A DNA stretch of 64,000 nucleotides from Gluconacetobacter entanii (GCF_003206495.1 NZ_NKUF01000012.1:21508-85507), one strand, 5' to 3'. Counted from the stretch's first letter, positions 54,050 to 62,500 are shown. Translations and numbers: made by a program. The notes: generated by a model not told the origin, from the letters alone.

Positions 54050-54838
54050 ATGCACATTCATCGGCGTTCCCCCCTCTACGTGACAGCGGCGCTTGGCCTT
54101 GTGGCCAGCCTCGCGGGCGCACCGGCCATCGCCGCGTCCAAGGCCGCGCCGGAGGCTCAGCATGCCCCGGCGGCGGCCCCTGCCGCGCAGCCTTCGCAGG
54201 CGCAGGCGACCTCGGCGTTCGACTATTCCCCCCTGCCGGTCGTGACGGGGACGGTGGCGCAGTACCTGCTGACCAGCACGGGCGACGTGGCGGGACTGCT
54301 GCTGTCCGACGGAACGCAGGTCCTGTGCCCGCACCGTCTGGGCGATGCCGCGACGCAGGTCGTGCGTCCGGGTGAACAGGTCAGTGTCAGCGGCCTGAAG
54401 GGACGCGCCCATCCGATCGTGCGTGCCTACGTCATCAGCGGGCCGCGTGGCCGCCGGATCGCGGACGAACCGGGATCGGAAACGGTCCTGCCGCCGGCCA
54501 ATATCGGACCCGACGTTGCGGTGGACGGTACCGTGCTGGCGCAGCTTTATGACATCACCGGCGCGGTGCAGGGTGTCGTGATGCGTGACCATTCCCTCGT
54601 TTACGTGGGCCGCGCCAATGCCGCGCGGCTTGGCAACTGGCTGCGTCCGGGGGCGACGCTGCATGCGATCGGCACCGGCGTGAACGGTGGCCGTGGCACG
54701 GCGATCAACGCGCGTGAGATCGGGCCGGACGTGAACCAGGCGATCCACATCGTGCCCGCCGATGCGCCGCCGCCGGGCGCCTTCCCCGGAAGCGCCGCCT
54801 ATGACCGGATTCCCGGCAGCGACACGTCCGCGGAATAA
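54050..54838 (+). CDS. Secreted protein with two similar OB-like repeats
   Basis: The 262-residue product has a signal peptide (MHIHRRSPLYVTAALGLVASLAGAPAIAA, cleavage after about residue 29). A Pro/Ala/Gln-rich linker follows to about residue 60. Two related segments of about 70 residues come next, each with a GTV-xx-L-xxx-G-x-V-xG-L/V-xx-(S/M) pattern: GTVAQYLLTSTGDVAGLLLSDGTQVLCP and GTVLAQLYDITGAVQGVVMRDHSLVYVG. They look like beta-barrel or OB-fold repeats. I do not know a family name. It stands alone between purH and the atp promoter. Confidence 0.7.
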   Translation: MHIHRRSPLYVTAALGLVASLAGAPAIAASKAAPEAQHAPAAAPAAQPSQAQATSAFDYSPLPVVTGTVAQYLLTSTGDVAGLLLSDGTQVLCPHRLGDAATQVVRPGEQVSVSGLKGRAHPIVRAYVISGPRGRRIADEPGSETVLPPANIGPDVAVDGTVLAQLYDITGAVQGVVMRDHSLVYVGRANAARLGNWLRPGATLHAIGTGVNGGRGTAINAREIGPDVNQAIHIVPADAPPPGAFPGSAAYDRIPGSDTSAE

Positions 54839-54844
54839 GTTTCG

Positions 54845-54884
54845 GTTTTCCCCTGTCCGGTACAGGGGAAAACATATTGTTTTC
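54845..54884 (+). terminator. Intrinsic terminator after the secreted OB-like gene
   Basis: A perfect 12 bp stem GTTTTCCCCTGT/ACAGGGGAAAAC with loop CCGGT, followed by ATATTGTTTTC. It lies 6 bases after the stop at 54838 and separates this gene from the atp promoter. Confidence 0.8.
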
Positions 54885-54928
54885 ATGCACTGACCCAAGA
54901 TTGTCATGCTTTGCTGGACGACGCTTGC

Positions 54929-54957
54929 TTGACAGGTTATTGCAGCATCGTTAGCTA
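54929..54957 (+). promoter_or_regulatory. Predicted sigma-70 promoter of the atp operon
   Basis: TTGACA at 54929-54934 is followed after 17 bases by TAGCTA at 54952-54957. The atpI start (54986) lies 29 bases downstream, after GGGAGG. The match is good for the -35 and fair for the -10; it is a prediction only. Confidence 0.6.
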
Positions 54958-54985
54958 GCGCCTGCACCCATCGGGAGGTGCGAAA

Positions 54986-55312
54986 ATGGACACGGACAAA
55001 GATCCATCCGGTACGTCCTTTGACCAACGCCTGCGCGCGGCACAGACCCGGCTGGAAAAGCCGGGGAAGGCAGAGCAGGAGAAGGACACGGGACGGGGGT
55101 TTTCGGAACTGGGGCTGATGCTCCGGGCGGGAACCGAACTTGTGTCGGCCCTCATCGTGGGGGTAGGCATCGGCTGGGGTATGGATCACTGGCTGCACCT
55201 GCGGGCGGTGTTTCTGGTTCTGTTCTCGCTTCTCGGCGGTGCGGCAGGTGTGCTTAATGTCTGGCGTCTTGTCAGGCCCGGTGCCATAACGGATGGCGAT
55301 TCGGGTTCCTGA
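54986..55312 (+). CDS. atpI: ATP synthase F0-associated protein I
   Basis: The 108-residue protein has a charged N-terminus of about 45 residues and two membrane segments (GLMLRAGTELVSALIVGVGIGWGMDHWL and VFLVLFSLLGGAAGVLNVWRL), the AtpI/AtpZ pattern. AtpI helps assemble the c-ring and may carry magnesium. It has GGGAGG 9 bases before the ATG and is the first gene of the atpIBEF'F operon, as in other Alphaproteobacteria. Confidence 0.87.
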   Translation: MDTDKDPSGTSFDQRLRAAQTRLEKPGKAEQEKDTGRGFSELGLMLRAGTELVSALIVGVGIGWGMDHWLHLRAVFLVLFSLLGGAAGVLNVWRLVRPGAITDGDSGS

Positions 55313-55350
55313 CGGGGAACCGGGCAGAGATATTTTAGGGAAGAACGAAG

Positions 55351-56100
55351 TTGGCGGCCGGATCATCCATCGACGCGCTCGGTCAGTTCGAGCTCCATCC
55401 AGTTCTTGGCGCCCTTGGGGAGTCCCTCAGGTTCAGCCAGTCGCCGCTGATGATGATCATCGCATCCGTCATCGTGCTGGCGTTCCTGTATATCGGGATG
55501 CGGCCCGCCGCCGTGGTGCCCGGTCGCCTGCAGGCCGCGGCCGAGATGTGCTACGACTTCATCTACAACATGGCCGTTGACACGATCGGTTCTGAGGGAC
55601 GTGCGTTCTTCCCGTTCGTGTTCACCCTGTTCTTCTTCATCCTTGCGGGCAATTACCTCGGCCTGCTGCCCTTCTCCTTCGCCTTCACCAGCCATATCGC
55701 CGTGACCCTGGCGCTGGCGCTGATGGTGTTCTGTCTCTCGATCATCGTGTCGCTCAAGGTGCAGGGGGCGAAGTTCTTCGCCCACTTCATGCCCGCCGGT
55801 GCGCCCAAGGCGCTGGCGCCGCTGCTGATCCCGATCGAGATCCTTTCTTTCCTTTCCCGTCCCGTGAGCCTGTCGATCCGTCTGTTTGCCAACATGGTCG
55901 CCGGTCACGTGATGTTCGACATGTTTGCCGCCTTCACGATCATGCTGGCTGGTCTGGGCCTGTTTGGCGATGTCATCGCCGTGGGACCGATCGTCATCAA
56001 TGTCGCGCTGATGGCTCTCGAATTGCTGGTGGGTGCGCTGCAGGCCTATGTGTTTGCCATCCTCACCTGCATCTATCTGCGGGAGGCCGTGGCCCACTGA
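55351..56100 (+). CDS. atpB: ATP synthase F0 subunit a
   Basis: Subunit a forms the proton half-channels against the c-ring. The 249-residue protein has five or six membrane helices, and the essential arginine lies in [20 protein letters not shown]. Other marks are [47 protein letters not shown], and a C-terminal [29 protein letters not shown]. The start is a TTG at 55351 with AGGGAAG just upstream. It is 38 bases after atpI. Confidence 0.96.
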   Translation: MAAGSSIDALGQFELHPVLGALGESLRFSQSPLMMIIASVIVLAFLYIGMRPAAVVPGRLQAAAEMCYDFIYNMAVDTIGSEGRAFFPFVFTLFFFILAGNYLGLLPFSFAFTSHIAVTLALALMVFCLSIIVSLKVQGAKFFAHFMPAGAPKALAPLLIPIEILSFLSRPVSLSIRLFANMVAGHVMFDMFAAFTIMLAGLGLFGDVIAVGPIVINVALMALELLVGALQAYVFAILTCIYLREAVAH

Positions 56101-56155
56101 GGGCCACCATCCCCCGTCATTTCATCCAGAACGTCTGAAACAAGGAAAAACTGAC

Positions 56156-56380
56156 ATGGATATCGCAGCAGCCCGTGAAATTGGTGCCGGTATCGCCGTT
56201 ATCGCCCTCGCTGGCGTGGGCATTGGCCTGGGTAACATCTTCTCCACGCTGGTCAGCAGCATCGCGCGCAACCCGTCCGCACGTCCGCACGTGTTCGGCC
56301 TCGGCATGCTGGGCTTCGCCCTGACGGAAGCCGTCGCCCTGTATGCGCTGCTGATTGCGTTCCTGATCCTGTTCGTCTGA
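56156..56380 (+). CDS. atpE: ATP synthase F0 subunit c
   Basis: The 74-residue c subunit forms the rotating proton ring. It has two hydrophobic helices, the glycine-rich [25 protein letters not shown] with the loop RNP that binds F1, and the proton-carrying glutamate in [24 protein letters not shown] lies about 12 bases before the ATG. A long in-frame extension upstream to 56033 overlaps atpB and is not real. Confidence 0.97.
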   Translation: MDIAAAREIGAGIAVIALAGVGIGLGNIFSTLVSSIARNPSARPHVFGLGMLGFALTEAVALYALLIAFLILFV

Positions 56381-56394
56381 TACAGGAGGGGTGC

Positions 56395-57009
56395 GTGGTG
56401 CGTTCCACGGTGTATAAAAACATCCGCAGGGTGGCGTCGCGCGCGGCGGCACCCGTGCTGGCCCTGCCATTGATGGCCATGGTTGCACCTGGCGCACGCG
56501 CCGAGGGCATGCCCCAGCTTGATTTCGGCAATCCCTACGTCATCGGTCAGGTGGTGTGGGGTGCGGGCATCTTCCTCATCCTTTACCTGCTGCTGAGCCG
56601 TTCGGCCCTGCCGAAGGTCGAAAAGGTCCTGAGCCTTCGTCGCCAGACGATCGAGAATGACCTTGAGATCGCGCACAAGGCCAAGGCCCGCGCCGATGAC
56701 GCGGTGGCCGAACTTCGCCAGGCCCGCAAGGACGCCATGGCGGAGGCGCAGGCCAATGTTGACAAGGTCGTGGAAGAAGCCCGTGCCGCTGCTGAAAAGC
56801 AGACGCAGGAAATGAATACGCGACTGGGTGCCGAAATCCGTGAGGCGGAAGCCCGCGTCGCCCTTGCCCGTGAAACGGCGCTGGGGTCTCTGCGGCAGAT
56901 TTCCACCGATACGGCAGAAGCCCTGATCCATCAGTTATCCGGCACTTCGGCCCCTCTGGACGTGGTGACGTCCAAGGTTGACGGTGCCGCGACGGCCCGT
57001 GGTTTCTAA
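56395..57009 (+). CDS. ATP synthase F0 subunit b'
   Basis: The 204-residue b' subunit is the first of the two stalk subunits typical of Alphaproteobacteria and phototrophs. It has an unusually long N-terminal part (about 45 residues, RAAAPVLALPLMAMVAPGARAEG, which looks like a signal or extra hydrophobic segment) before the membrane span YVIGQVVWGAGIFLILYLLLSRSALPKVEKVL. The rest is a charged coiled coil (KAKARADDAVAELRQARKDAMAEAQANV). The start is GTG at 56395, or GTG at 56398, with AGGAGG 7-10 bases upstream. It pairs with the b subunit downstream. Confidence 0.9.
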   Translation: MVRSTVYKNIRRVASRAAAPVLALPLMAMVAPGARAEGMPQLDFGNPYVIGQVVWGAGIFLILYLLLSRSALPKVEKVLSLRRQTIENDLEIAHKAKARADDAVAELRQARKDAMAEAQANVDKVVEEARAAAEKQTQEMNTRLGAEIREAEARVALARETALGSLRQISTDTAEALIHQLSGTSAPLDVVTSKVDGAATARGF

Positions 57010-57039
57010 TGGGCCCCCTCTACAGACAGGTCCGTAGTC

Positions 57040-57534
57040 ATGTTGCATGAGCCCCGTTTCTGGTCGGCTGTCGCCTTCTTCCTGTTCTTCATCCTGTTCG
57101 GCGCGAAGCTGTGGCGTCCGCTGAGTGCGGCGCTCGACGCCCGCGCCCAGAAGATCCGCGCCGACCTTGACGAAGCCGCGCGCCTGCGCCGCGAAGCGGA
57201 GCAGATGCTCGAGGACGCGACGCGGGAGCGTGAAGCCGCACTGGCGGAAGCCCGTGAAATGGTCGAACATTCCCTGCAGGAAGCCGCCCGTATCGCGGCA
57301 CAGGCCCGTCAGGACGCCGATGACATTGCGCGTCGTCGCGAACAGATGGCCCGTGACCGTATTGCCGCCGCCGAGCGTGGCGCGATCCGTGAGGTGCGTG
57401 AAGCCGCCATCGATATCGCGATGCAGGCCACGCAGGAGACCCTGGCGGGTTCACTGACGGCCGATGGTGACAAGACCCTGATTGACAACGCCATTTCGGG
57501 ACTTCCGTCGGCCCTGTCCCGTCGCGCGGCCTGA
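57040..57534 (+). CDS. atpF: ATP synthase F0 subunit b
   Basis: The 164-residue b subunit has one N-terminal membrane helix (FWSAVAFFLFFILFGAKLW) and a long charged coiled coil (RRPL-like start, DLDEAARLRREAEQMLEDATREREAALAEAREMVEHSLQEAARIAAQARQDADDIA). It forms the peripheral stalk with b' and holds F1 through subunit delta. No F1 genes (atpHAGDC) follow, so they must be elsewhere, as usual in this class. The downstream GT2 reading frame starts inside its last codons. Confidence 0.94.
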   Translation: MLHEPRFWSAVAFFLFFILFGAKLWRPLSAALDARAQKIRADLDEAARLRREAEQMLEDATREREAALAEAREMVEHSLQEAARIAAQARQDADDIARRREQMARDRIAAAERGAIREVREAAIDIAMQATQETLAGSLTADGDKTLIDNAISGLPSALSRRAA

Positions 57535-58306
57535 GCCGGACGGCGGAACGCTGAGTTCTCCGGTTCCCCATACGGACGGTAATCCCGTCCTGTCCATCGT
57601 ATCGGTCGTTCTTGACGAAGCGGCGAACATTCGCCCCGTCTGTCAGGAACTGGCCGATGCCTTGACTCAACTGCCCCCTGCCGAAGTCATCTTTGTCGAT
57701 GACGGCAGCACCGATGACACGGTGGCCATCCTGAAGGCTGTCCGGGCCGAAGGCATCCTGCCGCAACTCCGGATCCTCTCCCACGATCGTCGTCTTGGCA
57801 AATCCGCCGGTCTACGCACGGGGATCGAGGCGGCGCGTGGGAAATGGATCGCAACGCTTGATGGTGACGGGCAGGACAATCCCTTCGAATTCATCCGTAT
57901 GCTTGAACTGGCGCAGCAGGCCCCCGGTCGTGCGCCTCTGGTGGTCGGTGTGCGGGCCAAGCGGCAGGATCGGCTGTCGCGGCGGCTGGCGACACGTTTT
58001 GCCAACGGGTTGCGCAGCCGCCTGCTGCAGGATGGGTGTCCCGATACGGGGGCACCGCTGAAACTGTTCCTGCGGCAGGATTTCCTTCGCCTGCCACAGT
58101 TCGAGGGACTGCATCGTTTCCTGCCTTCGCTGATGGGGCGTCATGGCGTGCCGCTGGTCTGCACGCCGGTCGGCCATCGCAGCAGGTTGCACGGGCAGTC
58201 GAAATACACGAACCTCAACCGGGCGCTGGTCGGGATTCGTGACGTTCTTGGTGTCATGTGGCTGAACAACCGCGCCAGGATTCCGGACCACATTACCGAA
58301 CGCTGA
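57482..58306 (+). CDS. Glycosyltransferase family 2 (dolichyl-/undecaprenyl-phosphate sugar synthase type)
   Basis: The 274-residue protein has a GT2 catalytic domain near its N-terminus: LSIVSVVLDEAANIRPVCQELADAL, VIFVDDGSTDDTVAILKAV, GKSAGLRTGIEAARGKWIATLDGDGQDNPFEFIRM and a DTGAPLKLFLRQDF segment. Like DPM1 or ArnC enzymes it probably charges a polyprenyl phosphate with a sugar for the adjacent ArnT-like transferase. The frame starts at a TTG (57482) that overlaps atpF by 53 bases; the true start may be a non-ATG codon nearer 57550. It lacks the C-terminal membrane helices of ArnC. Confidence 0.83.
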   Translation: MTTPFRDFRRPCPVARPEPDGGTLSSPVPHTDGNPVLSIVSVVLDEAANIRPVCQELADALTQLPPAEVIFVDDGSTDDTVAILKAVRAEGILPQLRILSHDRRLGKSAGLRTGIEAARGKWIATLDGDGQDNPFEFIRMLELAQQAPGRAPLVVGVRAKRQDRLSRRLATRFANGLRSRLLQDGCPDTGAPLKLFLRQDFLRLPQFEGLHRFLPSLMGRHGVPLVCTPVGHRSRLHGQSKYTNLNRALVGIRDVLGVMWLNNRARIPDHITER

Positions 58307-58318
58307 GAGGGCGGTGCG

Positions 58319-59974
58319 ATGACACGCCTGACGCTGCGCCATTATATCATTGTCGCTGTCTCGATTTTCGTCCTGTTCCTGCCCGGCCGCGCATCGCTGC
58401 CGCCGCTGGACCGGGATGAACCCCGCTATATGGAGGCAACGGCCCAGATGCTGCACAGCGGCGATTACGTCGATGTGCGTTTCCTGGACCAGCCCAGATA
58501 TCTGCAACCGGCGGGGATCTACTGGCTGGAGGCCGCAGCCGTCAGCCTGACGGGCATGCGCGATGCCCATGCGACGTGGCCGTACCGTATTCCCTCCCTT
58601 CTGGCGGTGACGGCGGCGGGCGTGCTGACGGCATGGATGGGGGCGGCCCTGTTCGGTCCGGTCAGTGGCCTGCTGGCGGCGGCGTTGCTGGCGGTATCGG
58701 TGCTGATGACCGCCGAAGGGCGCATGGCGACCATCGACACGACATTGCTGCTGTCGATCCTGCTGGCGCAATGTGGGTTGCTGCGGGCCTATCTGGACCG
58801 CGAGCGTGATCTGCCGACCCCGTTGGCGGCGGCATTGCTGTACTGGACGGCACTGGGATGCGGGCTGATGCTCAAGGGGCCGGTGGTCCTGATCCCCGGT
58901 TTCGGCACGCCAATCGCCCTTGCCCTGATTGAACGCCGGACCGACTGGTGGCGTCGCCTGCGTCCGGCATGGGGCTGGCTGGTGATGCTGGCGATTGTCG
59001 TGCCGTGGTGCGTGGCCATTGGTGTGGTCAGCCATGGGGATTTCTACAGCCGCGCGGTGGGACACAATTTCCTTGGCAAGGTGGCCAGTGGTCAGGAATC
59101 CCATGGACTGCCGCCGGGCTATCACCTGCTGGCCTTTGCCATTGCATTCTGGCCCGGTTCCCTGTTCGCCGCGATGGCGCTGCCTTTCGTGTGGCAGCAG
59201 CGGCATCAGCCGCCGGTGCGGTTCCTGATCTGCTGGATCGTGCCGCACTGGCTGGTGTTTGAGGCAATCGCAACCAAGCTGCCGCATTATGTGCTGCCGA
59301 CCTATCCCGCCATCGCCATCCTGACGGCGGCGGCGATCGTGAGCATGCCCGAAGGCTGGCGGTGGCCGCAGTCCTTGTGGGGGCGCGGATTGCTGTCGGC
59401 CTATGGCGTGATCTGGTTTGGCGTGGGCTCGGTCCTGGCGTTGGCGGGTCCGGTCCTGCTGTGGCGGATGGAGGGGATCATGTCCCCCGCCGCCATGACG
59501 ATTACGGCGGGTGCGCTGCCCCTGCTGATGGCGGCGGCATTGCTGCTGGTGCGTGGCGCGGTGCTTCAGGCCGTCATGGCGTCGATTGCGGCGGCCGTCA
59601 TCATCCATGTCGGCCTGTTCCTTGCCGTTATTCCCAAGCTGGAGACGATCTGGCTCAGTCCCCGGCTGGCGACACTGGTGGCGGAGCATCGTCCCTGTCC
59701 TGCCACGATGGTGGCATCGGTTTCGGATTCGGAGCCGAGCCTTGTCTTCCTGCTGGGGCAGGATACGAAGCTGATGCAGCCGGAACTGGCGGCGGGTTTC
59801 CTGCGCCAGTATGGGAAATGCGCACTGGTACTGGTGGGGTCAAAGGACCTGCCTGCATTCGAAGGCGGGCTGGAACATGATGGCCTGCATGTCCGGCGAC
59901 TGGGGATGGCCAGTGGTCTGAACTATTCCACCGGGAAGCATCTGGAGATCGGGCTGTATGGGTTGCAGCCGTAG
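58319..59974 (+). CDS. ArnT-like lipid-A/polyprenyl glycosyltransferase (GT83/GT39 family)
   Basis: The 551-residue inner-membrane protein has about 12 membrane helices and the GT-C signature near the first one: LPPLDRDEPRYMEATAQML (acidic residues of the catalytic site), then DYVDVRFLDQPRYLQPAGIYWLEA. The family (ArnT, PMT-like) takes sugars from polyprenyl phosphates and adds them to lipid A or proteins in the periplasm. The GT2 enzyme upstream, only 12 bases away, probably makes its lipid-linked donor. The sugar (mannose or aminoarabinose-like) is unknown. Confidence 0.87.
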   Translation: MTRLTLRHYIIVAVSIFVLFLPGRASLPPLDRDEPRYMEATAQMLHSGDYVDVRFLDQPRYLQPAGIYWLEAAAVSLTGMRDAHATWPYRIPSLLAVTAAGVLTAWMGAALFGPVSGLLAAALLAVSVLMTAEGRMATIDTTLLLSILLAQCGLLRAYLDRERDLPTPLAAALLYWTALGCGLMLKGPVVLIPGFGTPIALALIERRTDWWRRLRPAWGWLVMLAIVVPWCVAIGVVSHGDFYSRAVGHNFLGKVASGQESHGLPPGYHLLAFAIAFWPGSLFAAMALPFVWQQRHQPPVRFLICWIVPHWLVFEAIATKLPHYVLPTYPAIAILTAAAIVSMPEGWRWPQSLWGRGLLSAYGVIWFGVGSVLALAGPVLLWRMEGIMSPAAMTITAGALPLLMAAALLLVRGAVLQAVMASIAAAVIIHVGLFLAVIPKLETIWLSPRLATLVAEHRPCPATMVASVSDSEPSLVFLLGQDTKLMQPELAAGFLRQYGKCALVLVGSKDLPAFEGGLEHDGLHVRRLGMASGLNYSTGKHLEIGLYGLQP

Positions 59975-59994
59975 GATGAAGTTTTTTTACGAAT

Positions 59995-60074
59995 AAAAGT
60001 TTTTGAGTGCCGCCTTTTGATCGAAAAAGGCGGCGTCTTTCGAAGCTTTTTGAAAAAAGCTTCACCAAAAACTT
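59995..60074 (+). repeat. Three-way-junction repeat, copy 9 (hairpin A first)
   Basis: Arms AAAAGTTTTTGAG and CACCAAAAACTT enclose hairpin A (GCCGCCTTTT/AAAAGGCGGC) and B (GAAGCTTTTT/AAAAAGCTTC). It begins 20 bases after the ArnT-like stop, and is one of the best-preserved copies. Confidence 0.9.
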
Positions 60075-60122
60075 CTTTATGAATTTCTGAAGGTCGCGAA
60101 ACAGATTTCTTCTATGAATAAA

Positions 60123-60160
60123 GGTTTTCTGGTTCTTTTTTGCAAAAAGAACAGAAAGCC
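60123..60160. repeat. Variant long hairpin related to the repeat family
   Basis: GGTTTTCTG-GTTCTTTTT pairs with AAAAAGAAC-AGAAAGCC through a 3-base loop, with one bulge and one G-T pair. It lies 48 bases after copy 9, before the TPP riboswitch. Confidence 0.6.
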
Positions 60161-60227
60161 AGCCGACAGGTCACACTGATGTGCCACCCTGCATGGTTGA
60201 CGCATCACCGGATTTCCCATCATCTGC

Positions 60228-60305
60228 ACCAACCGGGGTGTCCGCGATGCTGGCTGAGATCACACCCGTTGAACCTGACCTGGGTCATGCCAGCGTAGGG
60301 AGAAC
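60228..60305 (+). promoter_or_regulatory. TPP (THI-box) riboswitch
   Basis: The sequence has the thi-box landmarks in order: ACCGGGGTG, then GGCTGAGATCACACCCGTT, GAACCTGACCTGGGTCATG and CCAGCGTAGGGA. This is the thiamine pyrophosphate aptamer with the pyrimidine-sensing CTGAGA loop and the phosphate-binding helix. In proteobacteria it usually blocks translation or ends transcription when TPP is high. It lies 94 bases upstream of the thiamine-precursor binding protein gene. Confidence 0.94.
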
Positions 60306-60398
60306 AAGCATCATGCCGGACCTGCCTCCGCCATGCTGGCTTCCCCGTGCTGCCCCTGTCCGGTTTTTGCCCCGGACGGATGCACGAAGGGACGCACG

Positions 60399-61373
60399 AT
60401 GATGAAGGCCATACTGTTACGGATTGCATGTCTTCTCATCATGATGGGCGGGATCGGCCACGCCCATGCCACTGACGCGCCACGTCGTGTCAGCGTGATC
60501 CTGGACTGGTTCCTCAATGCCGATCATGCGGCGCTGCTTGCCGCGCAATATGACGGGGCGTTCGCACGGCATGGGCTTGATGTCCACCTGATCGCACCGG
60601 CCGACCCAGGGGCGGCGCCGCGGCTTGTGGCGGCGGGGCAGGCGGACCTTGCGGTGTCTTACCAGACGCAGCTTGGCATGCTCTCGGAACAGGGGATACC
60701 GCTGGTGCGGGTGGGGACGCTGATCGACACGCCGCTCAATACCCTGATCGCCGCAGGGGATGTCCATTCCCTTGCCGACCTGAAGGGGAAGGTGATTGGC
60801 GTTTCCCTGTCGGGCGCGGATGATGCGGTGCTGGCGACCATGCTGTCTACCGTTGGGGTCGGGATGGGCGACATCCATCAGGTCAATGTCAATTTTCAGC
60901 TTGAACAGGCGCTGATGTCGCATTCCGTCGATGCGGTGATGGGGGCGGTACGGACCTATGAACTCATCGACCTGAAACAGAAGGGCATGACCGTGACCGC
61001 CTTCTTCCCTGAGGAGCATGGCGTGCCGCTGAATGATGAACTGGTTTTCCTTGCGGCACGGGATCACATACGCGACCCGTGGGTGCGTGCGTTCATGGCG
61101 GCGCTGGAGGAGGGAACGAACACGCTTCTCAACCACTCCGACGAGATCCTGTCGAAGGCGATTGCCGATCACCCGGAACTTGATACGCCGCTCAACCGGG
61201 CGGCATGGCGTGAAACCCTGCCGCGTCTGGCGAAGCAGCCAGCGTTGCTCAATGCGCGGCGGTATCGCGCATTCACGGCGTTCCTGCGCGCCCATGGCGT
61301 CATCAGCCATGATGTCGCGCTGGAAACCTACGCCGTTGATCCCTTTGCACTGGTGCCAGCGACAACGCCGTAG
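60399..61373 (+). CDS. thiY: ABC transporter substrate-binding protein for a thiamine precursor (ThiY/NMT1 family)
   Basis: The 324-residue protein has a signal peptide (MMKAILLRIACLLIMMGGIGHAHA) and the NMT1/THI5-like binding fold: VSVILDWFLNADHAALLAAQYDGAFARHGLDVHLI, the loop DPGAAPRLVAAGQADLAVSYQTQL and DLKGKVIGVSLSGADDAVL. Family members capture hydroxymethylpyrimidine or its formyl-amino relatives for thiamine synthesis. The riboswitch upstream supports that role. The permease and ATPase genes (thiX, thiZ) are not next to it, so the gene stands alone. A ribosome site AAGGG is near 60387. Confidence 0.87.
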   Translation: MMKAILLRIACLLIMMGGIGHAHATDAPRRVSVILDWFLNADHAALLAAQYDGAFARHGLDVHLIAPADPGAAPRLVAAGQADLAVSYQTQLGMLSEQGIPLVRVGTLIDTPLNTLIAAGDVHSLADLKGKVIGVSLSGADDAVLATMLSTVGVGMGDIHQVNVNFQLEQALMSHSVDAVMGAVRTYELIDLKQKGMTVTAFFPEEHGVPLNDELVFLAARDHIRDPWVRAFMAALEEGTNTLLNHSDEILSKAIADHPELDTPLNRAAWRETLPRLAKQPALLNARRYRAFTAFLRAHGVISHDVALETYAVDPFALVPATTP

Positions 61374-61383
61374 ACAGAAGAAT

Positions 61384-61463
61384 AAAAGTTTTTGGTGAAG
61401 ATTTTTTCAAAAAGCTTCGAAAGACGCCGCCTTTTTAAAAAAAGGCGGCACCCAAAAACTTTT
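61384..61463 (-). repeat. Three-way-junction repeat, copy 10 (hairpin B first)
   Basis: AAAAGTTTTTGG ... CCAAAAACTTTT with hairpin B (GAAGATTTTTT/AAAAAGCTTC) and a full hairpin A (GCCGCCTTTTT/AAAAAGGCGGC). It begins 11 bases after the thiY-type stop and lies between convergent genes. Confidence 0.9.
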
Positions 61464-61491
61464 AATATTTTCAGTATTTTAAAAATGCGTC

Positions 61492-62010
61492 TTAATCCAC
61501 CTGCGTGTATTTGTGCGGCAGGAAGGTCGTGACCCGCAGGCCGTGCCACGCGACGATGCTGTCGCCAAGGAACATCGCCAGCGAGCCAACCGTGCACATC
61601 AGCGCGTTGCCGAACATTAGCACCAGCCACCAGGCGCTTGCGGAATCACGTACGCTGCCGACAAACAGGGCGAAGGCCGACCCACAGGCCGAGGCACCGC
61701 CCACGCCAGCGAACAGGATGGCCGCATCAAGCAGCAACGTGCGGTAATGCAGGTGCCGCAGGCGTTGCATCAGCATGTGGCGGTCACTGTCGTCCTTGTC
61801 ATTATCGCCCTTGCCATCCGTGTGCGTGGCGGCGTCGAGTTTGTCGCGGATGCTTTCGATATGGTCGCTGACACGGGCAAGGCGCGTGTTGAACAGGCCA
61901 AGCAGCGTGCCAATGCCCGACAGCATGAAAACCGGCGTCAGCGCGGTCTGGATCAGGTGGGTGGCGCCGTCAATGGACTCATCGGGTAAAAGGCCGGGAA
62001 GAAGGGTCAC
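61492..62010 (-). CDS. DUF2721 membrane protein
   Basis: The 172-residue protein has three hydrophobic stretches: LIQTALTPVFMLSGIGTLLGLFN near the N-terminus, LDAAILFAGVGGASACGSAFALFVG in the middle, and WWLVLMFGNALMCTVGSLAMFLG near the end. The text LTPVFMLSGIGTLLGLFNTRLARVSDHIESIRDKL is the mark of DUF2721. Members have no known function. A charged loop with DGKGDNDKDDSDRHML lies between the first two spans. It is convergent with the riboswitch-controlled gene. Confidence 0.85.
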   Translation of the reverse strand: MTLLPGLLPDESIDGATHLIQTALTPVFMLSGIGTLLGLFNTRLARVSDHIESIRDKLDAATHTDGKGDNDKDDSDRHMLMQRLRHLHYRTLLLDAAILFAGVGGASACGSAFALFVGSVRDSASAWWLVLMFGNALMCTVGSLAMFLGDSIVAWHGLRVTTFLPHKYTQVD

Positions 62011-62233
62011 GAACGGGGGGTGCTCCAGTCTTGGCTTGGGGTGTCAGGAAGGGGCGGATTGTGTGGCTGTGGCGCGTATCGTCAAGAGGGAAATGTTGCG
62101 ATTTCGGTCTGATTGCTGCCGGAAACAGCCATTTGCGCCTATGTCATGGACAGGAGGATGCCTGCTGCTGATAAAACGGACGGCCTCTGGTATGGGAGGG
62201 GTCTGCATATCGCCAGACACGGGAAAGGATGCC

Positions 62234-62470
62234 ATGTCACACAACTATGCTACCCCCATGACGCCGGAAAAACGCCTGGCGCGTGTCCTGTCGCGTATTC
62301 CCGCCGACTGGTCGATCTGGGTCGAGCGGACGCCGGGGGAAGGGGATGCGATGTCGTGGCGTGCTGCCGTCGGCCCGCAGCAGGCGGGACAAGAGACGCA
62401 ATGGTGCACCGGGCACGACACGATGGTCGATGCGCTGGAAGCGGCATGGCGACATGCACGGCAGCAATAA
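62234..62470 (+). CDS. Small hypothetical protein
   Basis: A 78-residue frame starts at ATG 62234, preceded by GGGAAAGGA. The text TPEKRLARVLSRIPADWSIWVERTPGEGDAMSWRAAVG and HDTMVDALEAAWRHARQQ suggests a small soluble domain of mixed strand and helix. I do not recognise a family. Longer in-frame extensions upstream have no support. A repeat copy follows 30 bases after its stop, as after other genes here. Confidence 0.6.
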   Translation: MSHNYATPMTPEKRLARVLSRIPADWSIWVERTPGEGDAMSWRAAVGPQQAGQETQWCTGHDTMVDALEAAWRHARQQ

Positions 62471-62500
62471 CCACCGTTTCAGAAGCCAGATCATCAGAAG

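Noticed and set aside
52344..54122. A 592-residue minus-strand frame over purH
   Set aside because: Shadow of purH in another frame; no motif of its own.
57812..59689. A 625-residue minus-strand frame over the GT2 and ArnT-like genes
   Set aside because: His/Gln/Arg-rich shadow composition; the plus-strand genes explain the region.
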